DNA of 36,137 nucleotides, taken from NCBI GenBank assembly GCA_947627105.1, contig CANQUT010000011.1, positions 1 through 36,137 on the forward strand. Direction: 5' to 3'. The notes beneath the pieces are model-generated. The model had not been told where the DNA came from. It was given only the letters and a program-made list of their open reading frames with translations, and made no database searches. This DNA is from an uncultured Clostridia bacterium (GTDB taxonomy: Bacteria > Bacillota > Clostridia > TANB77 > CAG-508). The position numbers were made by a program, and so were the translations under genes. Of this stretch, positions 1-9,439 are shown one piece after another. Position 1 is the stretch's first letter; each line of letters opens with the position of its first letter.

Positions 1-101
1 GCAACAATTAAATAATCTCCTAATGCTTTTGCTCTTTTTAATAATCTAATATGTCCATAATGTAATAAATCAAAAGTTCCATAAGTTAAAATTCTTTTCA
101 T
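1..101 (-). CDS. Glycerol-3-phosphate cytidylyltransferase-like (TagD/TarD family), N-terminal fragment cut by the window edge
   Basis: Reverse strand from 101 reads [34 protein letters not shown], the nucleotidyltransferase GTFD.xHxGH motif typical of TagD. Confidence 0.9.
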   Translation of the reverse strand, partial: MKRILTYGTFDLLHYGHIRLLKRAKALGDYLIV

Positions 102-115
102 AATTTTCTCCTTTT

Positions 116-2926
116 TTATTCTACAAATTTATTAAAATCATTTAAATTATTAATTGGATCAATTAATTTTATATTTGAATCTTGTCCTAAATACTGTTTT
201 ATTATATCATAAGTTTCTTTATTAGTTACTAATATATAGTCTAAATTAATATAAGCGTTTTTGTTAATATTAGTGTTAAAATCTTCTACTTGGGCTACAT
301 ATAATATTTTTTTGCAGTTTAAATCCGATAGCTGATATATTTTTTTATAGTCTATATTACTAGAAAAAACAGCTGCTTTAAATTTAATAGCTCCAAATAT
401 TCTATCTAATTCTAACTGGTGCATTTTTTTATATTTATTTTTTAATATATCATATAATTTTTTATTGTTTTTAAGCAATTTAATTAATACAATATCTGTT
501 TTCTTTAAATTTGAATTTGAACCTAGTTGGCCATAAAAGTTTACGTTGTTAATAACTTTTTTAAATAAATCTTTATTGTTTCTTAAATTTTTAGTAATAT
601 AAGATACATAATAATTGTAATTTTTATCTTTTGTATTGTTTATAATTTTTATAAAATCTTTTGTTATATTATCTGGAGTAAAATTACCAATATATAATAA
701 AACATTTTCTTTTTCAGATTTAGGTATATCAATTATTTTTATTTCATTTTCTTTATTTAATATTACTTTTTCACAGATTAATTTAGAAATATCTTTTCTT
801 TCATATTTACAGAATTTATTTAAAAAGTCTGCTACATCATACTGTATAGGCAAGTTTATTTCTTTTATTAAGTCTTCTACTGTTTTTACTTTTGGAAAAG
901 GTAATTCGTTAAATTGTAAATATACACCCCTATTTTCAAAATATTCTTTTTCATCATACGCAAATAAAATAATTTTTTTATTAGTAGTAGCAAAATCAAA
1001 AAATACGCTTGAATAATCTGTTATTAATATATCACATATACTTAGGAAATCATATGTTTCAAGATTCTTAGGAAAAGTTTTAACATTGCTATATTTTTCT
1101 ACGTTAATTCTATTTCCTATATATGGATGCATATTTACATATAAAACTTGGTTTTCATTTAATTTTTCGCTTATTTGTTTTATATTATTTTCTGCTATTT
1201 TAATTTGCCTTTCTATATCAAAACTTCTAACAGAACCTCTCCATGTAGGCATATAAGCTATTAAAGTTTTATTATTAACTCCAAGCTTTTCTTTAATATC
1301 TTTTACATTATCTCTTAAAAATACTTCGTTTCTTGGATAGCCACATAGCATTATTTTATTATTTGATAAGCCTTGAACCATATAGTCTTTAATCATAATG
1401 TCCATCATGTAATTACTTGGGTATAGTAAATAATCTGCCATAACAAAATTTTTTTGGACATTTGCTATATCAAAGAAGTCATTTTCTGTACTTTTACCTA
1501 AAGTTTTTAGAGGTGTTCCATGCCATGTATTTAAATATACTTGTTCTTTTCTTTTTATAAAGTATACTGGCATACTAGTATCTGTAAATAGATATTTAGA
1601 TGTAGCAAGCAATTTAGCAAATTTAGATGTTTTATTTTTAACAAGTTTTACTCTATTTAAAATATTATAACTTTTTAACAATTTAATAAATTTTTCTTTA
1701 GCTTCTTTACTATAGCCTAAATAAATTTTAAAATCTTTATATTCACTATTAGTAGCAAGTTCTTTAGTTATATAGAACATATTTCCATGTAAGTTATTTC
1801 CTTGCTGAGAAAATATAAATATACTTTTTTCTTTAATTGCCTTTTTACATTGTCTTATATATATTGCACCAAGTTTTTTAGTAAATGCATACTTGAATGC
1901 CTTTTTTATTTTTCCATTTATATATTTTTTAGCAGTAGTTATATTAAAGCCTATTATAGTGCACAATTTCCAATAAGCTTTTGATGTATATTTCTTTTTA
2001 TTTTTATCTTGTAAATCAAAGTACATATTTTCTTTCCAGTTAGGGAATTTTTCATTAAGAAAATCAAATACTTTATTTATATATTTAAGCTTTAATTTCT
2101 TTTCTTTTCTAGCTGTGTTTTTTTCTAATATAACATATATGTGTTTTAATATTACATATAATAAAACATCTTTTAATTCTTCATACTTTCCAATTTCTTT
2201 ATAATAATTGTTTAATTTTTCCGTAACATTAAATATATCAAATCTTTTTTCTGTTAAATATTGTGTTAATGAACCAGCTCTAGAAACTATATAATAGTAC
2301 ATACAATCTTCAATTCTAGATATTTTATTTGCTTTTGAAAAAGCCTTGTAAGTAAATAATAAATCTTCATATATTCTCAAATCATTCTCAAATTTAAAAT
2401 TGTTATTTTTTATAATATCTGCTTTAAATATCTTATTCCATAGATATGGAACTTCATCAAATAGCAAATTAGCTTCATATATACTTTTGTTAAATACATC
2501 ATCTTTATCAATTTTTTTATTTCCAAATTTTTTAGCATTAAACTTCTTTTGCTCTTCTTTTACTCTATAATAATTACAGCAAACAATGTCTGCATTTTCT
2601 TTTATTGCCTTATTATAAAGTTTTTCGTACATGTTTTCTTCAATATAGTCGTCACTATCAACAAAGCCTATGTATTCGCCTGTTACGTGTTCTAAAGCAT
2701 AATTTCTTGCCTTTGATGCTCCACCATTTTCTGTGTGAAATGCTTTTATAATATCAGGATAATTTTTTTCATACTTATCTATTATTGCTTTAGAACCATC
2801 TTTGCTACCATCATTTACAATTATTACTTCTATATCTTTTAGTGTTTGATTAACTAAAGCTTCCAAACATCTTTCTAGATACTTTTCTACATTATATACT
2901 GGTACAATAATACTTACTTTTTTCAC
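116..2926 (-). CDS. Multi-domain glycosyltransferase: N-terminal GT2 ([24 protein letters not shown]) plus CDP-glycerol glycerophosphotransferase domain plus degenerate C-terminal GT-like domain
   Basis: 936 aa ORF; GT2 VPVYN and DSDD motifs; TagF-like [35 protein letters not shown] motifs. Confidence 0.9.
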   Translation of the reverse strand: MKKVSIIVPVYNVEKYLERCLEALVNQTLKDIEVIIVNDGSKDGSKAIIDKYEKNYPDIIKAFHTENGGASKARNYALEHVTGEYIGFVDSDDYIEENMYEKLYNKAIKENADIVCCNYYRVKEEQKKFNAKKFGNKKIDKDDVFNKSIYEANLLFDEVPYLWNKIFKADIIKNNNFKFENDLRIYEDLLFTYKAFSKANKISRIEDCMYYYIVSRAGSLTQYLTEKRFDIFNVTEKLNNYYKEIGKYEELKDVLLYVILKHIYVILEKNTARKEKKLKLKYINKVFDFLNEKFPNWKENMYFDLQDKNKKKYTSKAYWKLCTIIGFNITTAKKYINGKIKKAFKYAFTKKLGAIYIRQCKKAIKEKSIFIFSQQGNNLHGNMFYITKELATNSEYKDFKIYLGYSKEAKEKFIKLLKSYNILNRVKLVKNKTSKFAKLLATSKYLFTDTSMPVYFIKRKEQVYLNTWHGTPLKTLGKSTENDFFDIANVQKNFVMADYLLYPSNYMMDIMIKDYMVQGLSNNKIMLCGYPRNEVFLRDNVKDIKEKLGVNNKTLIAYMPTWRGSVRSFDIERQIKIAENNIKQISEKLNENQVLYVNMHPYIGNRINVEKYSNVKTFPKNLETYDFLSICDILITDYSSVFFDFATTNKKIILFAYDEKEYFENRGVYLQFNELPFPKVKTVEDLIKEINLPIQYDVADFLNKFCKYERKDISKLICEKVILNKENEIKIIDIPKSEKENVLLYIGNFTPDNITKDFIKIINNTKDKNYNYYVSYITKNLRNNKDLFKKVINNVNFYGQLGSNSNLKKTDIVLIKLLKNNKKLYDILKNKYKKMHQLELDRIFGAIKFKAAVFSSNIDYKKIYQLSDLNCKKILYVAQVEDFNTNINKNAYINLDYILVTNKETYDIIKQYLGQDSNIKLIDPINNLNDFNKFVE

Positions 2927-2942
2927 TATATACTCCTTGTTT

Positions 2943-4193
2943 TTAATTAAATATTTTTTTTACTACTCTTTTTGCTGCTTGTCCATCATCTAAGTAATTA
3001 TATTTTTCATTAAACTTTTTATATTTTTCATCATATACAAAATCTTGGCTATTTTTAATTACATTAATAAGTTCTTCTTCCTTTTCTACTATTTCGCCTG
3101 GTAAATCTAAAATATCTATATAAAATCCTCTTAAGTTTTCTTTATACTGCTTTAAATCATACATATAAAATATTATAGGTCTTTTTAAATTTGCAAAGTC
3201 GAAAAATACGCTTGAATAATCTGTAATTAATAAATCTGATATTATATATAAATCATTAATATCATTATATTTTGATACATTATATACGAAGTTTTTGTAT
3301 TTTTCAAATTCAAATGAATTTGCTACTAAATAATGGGCTCTAAATAATATAACATAGTCTTCTTTTAGTTTTTCCTGCAATAAATCGAAATTAACTTCTG
3401 TTTTATAAGTATAGCCTACGCCAGATTGATGTTGGTTATCTCTAAATGTTGGTGCATATAATATTACTTTTTTGTTTTCTGGTATATTTAGCTCTTGCTT
3501 TATTCTTTTTATATCATTATTATTGTAATTATATAAAAAGTCATTTCTTGGGTAGCCTTCTTCTATTACCTTGTGCGTCATGTTATTTTCTGCTAAATTC
3601 CACGCGGTAATAAATTTTTCAGTTGCAAAATTTGAAGGTGATAAAATATAGCTAAATTTTTTTGCATCTAATTTATAACGACGGTAAATTTCTTTATCTG
3701 AATTCATAGAATTTTGACTATTTTTTAAATCATAACCAAGTCTTTTAAGTGGCGTTCCATGCCAGCATTGAACATAAACTTGATTTTTTTTAGGATAAAT
3801 ATGGTCTTCTACAGTATGATTAAAAATCCAGTATTTTGAGGCTGATAAATATTTTTCATACATTTTGCCACCATATTTTATTACTTTTGTATTTTTATTT
3901 TGTTCTAAAAATTTATAATTTTCTGGCTCTTCAAAGGCCCATATATATTTATAGCTTTCATATTTTTTCTGGCTGTTCATATATTCATAAATTGCCCTTG
4001 GGCTACAGCTGTAAGATTTTCCTTTAAACGAATTAAAAATTATTGTGTTAGCATCTACTTTTTTTCCAATTTCTCTTATTTTAAATCTAACATATTTGAA
4101 AGTTTGATTAACTTCTCTAAGTGTTATTCTAAAAAAAGGATGATTTTTAGAAAAATCTATTAGCTTTGTTTTTATATTTTTTAGTTTAGGCAT
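2943..4193 (-). CDS. CDP-glycerol glycerophosphotransferase family protein
   Basis: QCWHGTPLKRLG, LYAPTFRD and [12 protein letters not shown] motifs of the Glyphos_transf family. Confidence 0.92.
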   Translation of the reverse strand: MPKLKNIKTKLIDFSKNHPFFRITLREVNQTFKYVRFKIREIGKKVDANTIIFNSFKGKSYSCSPRAIYEYMNSQKKYESYKYIWAFEEPENYKFLEQNKNTKVIKYGGKMYEKYLSASKYWIFNHTVEDHIYPKKNQVYVQCWHGTPLKRLGYDLKNSQNSMNSDKEIYRRYKLDAKKFSYILSPSNFATEKFITAWNLAENNMTHKVIEEGYPRNDFLYNYNNNDIKRIKQELNIPENKKVILYAPTFRDNQHQSGVGYTYKTEVNFDLLQEKLKEDYVILFRAHYLVANSFEFEKYKNFVYNVSKYNDINDLYIISDLLITDYSSVFFDFANLKRPIIFYMYDLKQYKENLRGFYIDILDLPGEIVEKEEELINVIKNSQDFVYDEKYKKFNEKYNYLDDGQAAKRVVKKIFN

Positions 4194-4207
4194 TAAAATT
4201 CTCCTTA

Positions 4208-5332
4208 CTATTTTATATACTGCAATAAGTAATTAACGATTCTTTCTGTATTTTTAGTATCTATAGTTTCTATGTATTTTTTTCTAAAGTTTTCTAATTC
4301 TTCTTCATTATATAAATTGTTTTCTATTCTTTTAGCAATTTCTTTAATTTCATTAAAAGTTTCGTTTGGCATTTCCTGTTTTAAATTAATATTTAGCCCT
4401 CTTGCTTTTTCATATTCTTTTATATCATATAAATAAAAGAATATTTTTTTATTTATTGTAGCCGCTTCAAATGAGGCTGCAGAATAGTCTGTAATAATGT
4501 AATCTGCTATTTTTATTAAGTCCAATGTACTGTATTTATTGTTTATTAAAAATCCCTCATCTACTTTTGATTTATCTAGTGGATGTAATCTTATAATTAA
4601 ATTGTATTTTTCTTTATTAAAGCTATTGCAGATTTGTGTTAAATCAATTTCTACATTTTTTCTAAATGTTGGTACATATAAAATGTTTTGTTTTTCTTTT
4701 AATTTAGGGTATTCTTTATATATTTCTTCTATATTTTTATTAATATTTTCATTTAGTAAATAGTCTATTCTTGGCATTCCTAGTTTTAATATTTTGCTTT
4801 CATTAATGTTAAATGCTTGTGCATAAATTTTTTTGGTAGCTTCGCTAGTGCAGGTAATATTTGTATAGTTTTTGTGCATTTTCATTATTTTAGCTACGCT
4901 ATTATTACTGCCCTCTTTTTTATCTGTTATTTGATAGCCAAATTGCTTAATTGCTCCCATAGCATGCCAAATTTGCATAATTACTAATCCTTTTTTATGC
5001 TTTAATGCACTAACAGGAATTACATAGCCATCTACTATACAAATTTTAGAAGTTGCTAAATTATACATGCATTTTACTATATAAAAACAATATGCTATTT
5101 TACCAATAAAGTTTTCTGGTATTTTTTTGCATAATATTTTTACATTAATATTATTGTTTCTATTTTTAATTTCTTGATTAAGTAAGTTAAAATCAATACT
5201 AGGTGTATTTGACTGTCTACTAAGCATTAATATTTTATTTTTTTGCATGGGAAATAGTTTTATAAAGAAATATATAAAACTCATTGATAATCTAGCAATA
5301 TATAAAATACATTTTTGAATAAAATTTTTCAT
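4208..5332 (-). CDS. CDP-glycerol glycerophosphotransferase family protein
   Basis: MQIWHAMGAIKQFGYQ, LYVPTFRK and ITDYSAASFEAA motifs. Confidence 0.9.
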   Translation of the reverse strand: MKNFIQKCILYIARLSMSFIYFFIKLFPMQKNKILMLSRQSNTPSIDFNLLNQEIKNRNNNINVKILCKKIPENFIGKIAYCFYIVKCMYNLATSKICIVDGYVIPVSALKHKKGLVIMQIWHAMGAIKQFGYQITDKKEGSNNSVAKIMKMHKNYTNITCTSEATKKIYAQAFNINESKILKLGMPRIDYLLNENINKNIEEIYKEYPKLKEKQNILYVPTFRKNVEIDLTQICNSFNKEKYNLIIRLHPLDKSKVDEGFLINNKYSTLDLIKIADYIITDYSAASFEAATINKKIFFYLYDIKEYEKARGLNINLKQEMPNETFNEIKEIAKRIENNLYNEEELENFRKKYIETIDTKNTERIVNYLLQYIK

Positions 5333-5365
5333 ACTATTCCTTTTTAGTTATATTTACTGCTAATA

Positions 5366-5394
5366 ATATTATCATGTATAAGAATAGTTTTCAA
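5366..5394 (-). promoter_or_regulatory. Putative sigma-A-type promoter for the glycerophosphotransferase genes (TTGAAA-17-TAATAT on minus strand)
   Basis: Minus-strand boxes at 5394-5389 and 5371-5366 with 17-nt spacer, just upstream of the ORF starting at 5332. Confidence 0.45.
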
Positions 5395-5441
5395 GTTTTG
5401 AGATTAAAAATATTGTTTTTATAATAGATCATTGTGTAATA

Positions 5442-5592
5442 CACTATTATTATATATTTCTTCTGTTTTTCATCCGAACCGCATAGGTGTGTGAATTACT
5501 GTATGCTTTCTTTTTAGTAATTTACTTAGGCTATGCAAGAAGTAACAAATGCTCTCTAAATTCAAAACAGTGCGAAATATATAATAATAGTG
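5442..5592 (-). other. Structured intergenic element A: 19-bp perfect terminal inverted repeat with nested stems
   Basis: CACTATTATTATATATTTC (5442-5460) and GAAATATATAATAATAGTG (5574-5592) are exact reverse complements; inner CTGTTTT/AAAACAG, GCATAG/CTATGC and AATTACT/AGTAATT pairs. Confidence 0.75.
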
Positions 5593-5632
5593 CAATATAT
5601 AAAATAGTTATTTACTAAAAGTATTATGTATT

Positions 5633-6322
5633 TTAAGTAATATTGCAATCTTCTAATATCTTCCAACTACCAATAAAATTTGGAATAGAATAAAATGTTA
5701 AAGGCTCATTTGTTATAGGGTGATAAATTTGAAGCTTATAAGCCCAAAGGGCAATTTGCTTTCCGTGACCTCTTCCTCCATATTTTTGGTCACCGTAAAT
5801 ACTATGATTTCTACTAGATAACTGAACTCTTATTTGATGATGTCTACCTGTATGAAGTAGAATTTTTAAAACCGAAAGGTTAATTTCTTCATCATATTTT
5901 AAAACTTCATAATCTAAAACAGCAAGTTTACTGTTTTTGGTTCCTTCTTTTACAACTTTACTAATATTATTTTTTTCATTTTTTAGTAAATAGTCTTCAA
6001 GTGTACCTTTTTGTTTTTCCATTTTTCCATTTACTATTACTAAATATGTTTTTTGAAATTTCTTTTCTCGTACCTCTTCACTAAGCCTTGCGGCTGCTTT
6101 AGAAGTTTTTGCAAATACCATTACGCCACCAACTGGTCTATCTAACCTATGTACTAAGCCTAAATATACATTTCCTGGCTTATTATATTTTTCTTTTAAA
6201 TACTCTTTTATTAAAGTTAGCATATCTACATCTTCTGTTTTATCTGCTTGTGATGGAATGTTTACTGGCTTTTCTACAATTATTATATGGTTATCTTCAT
6301 AAATTACTTTTATTTGCTCCAT
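5633..6322 (-). CDS. RluA-family pseudouridine synthase (start trimmed to MEQIKVIYEDNHIIIVEKP)
   Basis: LVHRLDRPVGGVMVFAKT catalytic motif and HTGRHHQIRVQLS; the longer ORF start overlaps the upstream gene. Confidence 0.92.
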   Translation of the reverse strand: MEQIKVIYEDNHIIIVEKPVNIPSQADKTEDVDMLTLIKEYLKEKYNKPGNVYLGLVHRLDRPVGGVMVFAKTSKAAARLSEEVREKKFQKTYLVIVNGKMEKQKGTLEDYLLKNEKNNISKVVKEGTKNSKLAVLDYEVLKYDEEINLSVLKILLHTGRHHQIRVQLSSRNHSIYGDQKYGGRGHGKQIALWAYKLQIYHPITNEPLTFYSIPNFIGSWKILEDCNIT

Positions 6323-6330
6323 TTTTGCTC

Positions 6331-7194
6331 CTATTTTTCCCAGCGGGCGTAAATTCCGCATGGAAGTATTAATTTAGAATCCGTCATTGGCAAGCCTAAT
6401 TCTCCGCTAGAAACCTTGCCTTCGTACATTTTTCCAATAGTTAATCTTAAAATATTTTCTAATACTATACTAGAAATTCCAGTAGTATATGAATTAATTA
6501 AGAAAAATAGTGGATTATTTGATAAAACTTTAGAGCATAGCTCTACTAGCTCTGTTAAGTTTTCTTCAAATTTCCAAACTTCTCCATTAGTACCTCTTCC
6601 ATATGAAGGTGGATCCATTATTATTGCATCATATTTATTGCCTCTTCGTATTTCACGATTTACAAATTTAAATACATCATCAACAATAAATCTAACTGGA
6701 TTATTTTGTAAGCCTGAAGCTTGTACATTTTCTTTTGCCCATGTTACCATTCCTTTTGAGCTATCTACATGGCAAACTTCTGCACCAGCAAAGCTACAAG
6801 CTACTGTTGCACCACCTGTATAAGCAAATAAATTTAAAACTTTAACTGGCTTTTCTGATTTTTGAATTTTAGAAATCATCCAGTCCCAGTTAACTGCTTG
6901 CTCTGGAAATAAGCCTGTGTGTTTAAAACCCATAGGCTTAATGTTAAATGTTAAATCTTTATATTGTATTTGCCAAGTTTCTGGCATCTTTTTTTCATAT
7001 TTCCATCCGCCACCACCTGATGAACTTCTATGGTAAGTTGCATTTACATTTTTCCATTTTTCTGGAAAACTTTTTTCCTTCCATATAATTTGTGGATCAG
7101 GTCTTGATAGAATAACATTTTTCCATCTTTCTAATTTTACTCCATCTGCCATATCTAATATTTCATAATCTTTCCAATTATTTGCTACATCCAT
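6331..7194 (-). CDS. Class I SAM-dependent methyltransferase, RlmI/RlmK-like rRNA (cytosine) methyltransferase family
   Basis: VLNLFAYTGGATVACSFAGAEVCHVDSSKG and IIMDPPSYGRG motifs. Confidence 0.87.
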   Translation of the reverse strand: MDVANNWKDYEILDMADGVKLERWKNVILSRPDPQIIWKEKSFPEKWKNVNATYHRSSSGGGGWKYEKKMPETWQIQYKDLTFNIKPMGFKHTGLFPEQAVNWDWMISKIQKSEKPVKVLNLFAYTGGATVACSFAGAEVCHVDSSKGMVTWAKENVQASGLQNNPVRFIVDDVFKFVNREIRRGNKYDAIIMDPPSYGRGTNGEVWKFEENLTELVELCSKVLSNNPLFFLINSYTTGISSIVLENILRLTIGKMYEGKVSSGELGLPMTDSKLILPCGIYARWEK

Positions 7195-7229
7195 TTTTTT
7201 ATTTTATTAGGTTTTCCTAATTCCTTTCA

Positions 7230-7439
7230 TTAAATACTTGTAAGTAAATTCATAAAATTTGTTAATAATGCTATATCTATTGCTATAAACAAGCTTAAAC
7301 TTATTGTAGCAATAAATACTGTTTTGTGTTTTTTTATTCCATTTAAAATATTGCTTGTCCAATTAGATTTACCTTTTTCTAATTTGCGTTTAACACCTTT
7401 CATATTAACATTTAAAATTACATCTTCTGTATATTCCAT
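7230..7439 (-). CDS. Small hypothetical protein with a single C-terminal hydrophobic segment
   Basis: 69 aa ORF with a transmembrane-like segment; intergenic position colinear with neighbours. Confidence 0.55.
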   Translation of the reverse strand: MEYTEDVILNVNMKGVKRKLEKGKSNWTSNILNGIKKHKTVFIATISLSLFIAIDIALLTNFMNLLTSI

Positions 7440-7520
7440 AAAATCCCCCTAAATATATATTTTCTTTTTAAAATATATGATTGGGTTTTGTAAATTATTA
7501 CTAAAATCGTAATACAAATT

Positions 7521-9317
7521 TTATGGTGTTTCGAGAAAATTCTTTATTTTTTGAGCAAACTCTACAGTTATTCCTGGAATTTGTGCTATTTCTTCAGGGC
7601 TTGCTTTTTTAATATTAGAAATTGTTCCAAACTTTTTAAGTAATTCATTTTTTCTAACTTCGCCTATTCCATCTATTTTATTTAATGCAGAGTTTGTTAT
7701 TTGTTTATCTCTTAATTTTCTATGATAAGAAATCGCTGTATCATGTATAGCATCTTGAAAAGCTGTTATTTTTTTCATTACAGTTTCAGATACTTTTATT
7801 TCATTTCTATTCTCATCAATTAATGCCCTAGTACGGTGCCTACTATCTTTTACCATTCCATAAACAGGAATAGATAATTTTAGCTCTGAAATTGCTTGTT
7901 TAGCTGCTTTTATTTGAGTTATACCACCATCTACAAAAATTACATCTGGGAGGCTTCCAAATGCTCCTGTTGGGTCTTCTACAGAATGATGAAGTCTTCT
8001 TTTTATAACTTCCCAAATACATTTTGGATCATCTTGGTCTAATGCACTTTTTATTTTAAATTTACGAGATAAACTTTTATTTATCTCTCCATCTTTTAAA
8101 ACACACATAGCAGAAACAATATACTGGCCAGATAAGTTTGAAATATCATACCCTTCAATTTTTCTTGGCATTTTTTTCAAGTGTAAAACTTCTTTTAATT
8201 CTTTTATTACACTGTATTTTTCTCCTTCTTTATTTTTAAGAGTAATTTCTGCATTTTTTTCTGCCATTTCAACTAATTTTAGCTTTTCACCTTTTTGTGG
8301 AACCTTTATTTCTACTTTTCTTCCAGCTTGCTGTGAAAGCCATTCTTCAATTATTTTTTTATCTTCAATATCTTCTTTTATCATTATTTTATTAGGAAAT
8401 AGCATACTATCTATATAATATTGTTTTATAAAGTTAGAAAGTATTTCACTATCTTCTTCATCTTGTAAGTCTTCAAAAAAGTAATGGTGTCTTTCTATCA
8501 TTTTTCTATCACGAATTAAAAATAATTCTATACATACTTCTATTGCACTTCTTGCAATTCCTATAACATCAATATCAAATTCTGATATATTTGATACTTT
8601 TTGCCTTTCTTCTGTAATTTTTTGAATTGCAAGTACTTTATCTCTAATTTCTGCTGCTTTTTCGTAATTTAAATTTTGAGATGCTTCTTTCATTTCTTGT
8701 GTTAACTCTTTTACAACTTGTATTGTATCTCCATCTAATAAACTAATAATTTGATTTATTTGCTTTCTATAATCTTCTTTTGAAATTTTACCTATACATG
8801 GTCCGCTGCATTTTTTTATATGATAATTTAAGCATGCCCTATTTTTATATTTAAAATTTTTACATTGCCTAATTTGAAATTTAGATTTAATAAAGTCTAT
8901 CATTTCTTTTGCGCTACCACTGCTTGCATAAGGTCCAAAATATCTAGCCCCATCATTTAAAATTTTACGTGTTAAATATATGTCTGGAAAATCTGCTTTT
9001 ACATTTATTTTTATATATGGATATGTTTTATCATCTTTAAGTAAAACATTAAATTTGGGCATATTTTTTTTAATTAAATTACACTCTAAAATTAAGGCTT
9101 CTGATTCATTATCTGTAACAATATATTCAAAATGATCTATTAAAGCTACCATATTTTCAATTCTTTTTGTTTTATTAGTTTTTCTAAAGTACTGCCTAAC
9201 ACGGTTTTTTAAAGATATGGCTTTTCCAACATAAATAATATGGTCGTTTTTATCTTTCATAATATAAACACCAGGTTTACTTGGCAATTTTTTAAGTTCT
9301 TCTTCTATATCAAACAA
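7521..9317 (-). CDS. uvrC: Excinuclease ABC subunit C
   Basis: 598 aa; N-terminal LPSKPGVYIMKDKNDHIIYVGKA GIY-YIG domain, UVR segment, C-terminal HhH region. Confidence 0.97.
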   Translation of the reverse strand: MFDIEEELKKLPSKPGVYIMKDKNDHIIYVGKAISLKNRVRQYFRKTNKTKRIENMVALIDHFEYIVTDNESEALILECNLIKKNMPKFNVLLKDDKTYPYIKINVKADFPDIYLTRKILNDGARYFGPYASSGSAKEMIDFIKSKFQIRQCKNFKYKNRACLNYHIKKCSGPCIGKISKEDYRKQINQIISLLDGDTIQVVKELTQEMKEASQNLNYEKAAEIRDKVLAIQKITEERQKVSNISEFDIDVIGIARSAIEVCIELFLIRDRKMIERHHYFFEDLQDEEDSEILSNFIKQYYIDSMLFPNKIMIKEDIEDKKIIEEWLSQQAGRKVEIKVPQKGEKLKLVEMAEKNAEITLKNKEGEKYSVIKELKEVLHLKKMPRKIEGYDISNLSGQYIVSAMCVLKDGEINKSLSRKFKIKSALDQDDPKCIWEVIKRRLHHSVEDPTGAFGSLPDVIFVDGGITQIKAAKQAISELKLSIPVYGMVKDSRHRTRALIDENRNEIKVSETVMKKITAFQDAIHDTAISYHRKLRDKQITNSALNKIDGIGEVRKNELLKKFGTISNIKKASPEEIAQIPGITVEFAQKIKNFLETP

Positions 9318-9376
9318 TATAGTAGCCCCCTTTTACTATATGTATTGTAGCACAAATACTAAATTTTTACAATTTT

Positions 9377-9405
9377 TTGACACATTTTATTTTTTATAGT
9401 AATAT
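9377..9405 (+). promoter_or_regulatory. Putative glmS promoter (TTGACA-17-TAATAT)
   Basis: TTGACA 9377-9382 and TAATAT 9400-9405, followed by an AAGGAGGT ribosome-binding site before ATG 9440. Confidence 0.6.
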
Positions 9406-9439
9406 AGTATGTATAGTTATAATTTATAAGGAGGTACTT

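Noticed and set aside
636-1016. 126-aa plus-strand ORF
   Set aside because: Antisense to the long glycosyltransferase ORF, low-complexity F/I/S-rich translation of an AT-rich coding gene; same reasoning for 1802-1984, 3836-4027 and 4539-4763.
9377-9439. N-terminal 21-residue extension of glmS in the ORF track
   Set aside because: Overlaps the predicted promoter and RBS; the catalytic Cys must directly follow the initiator Met (MCGIVGY).
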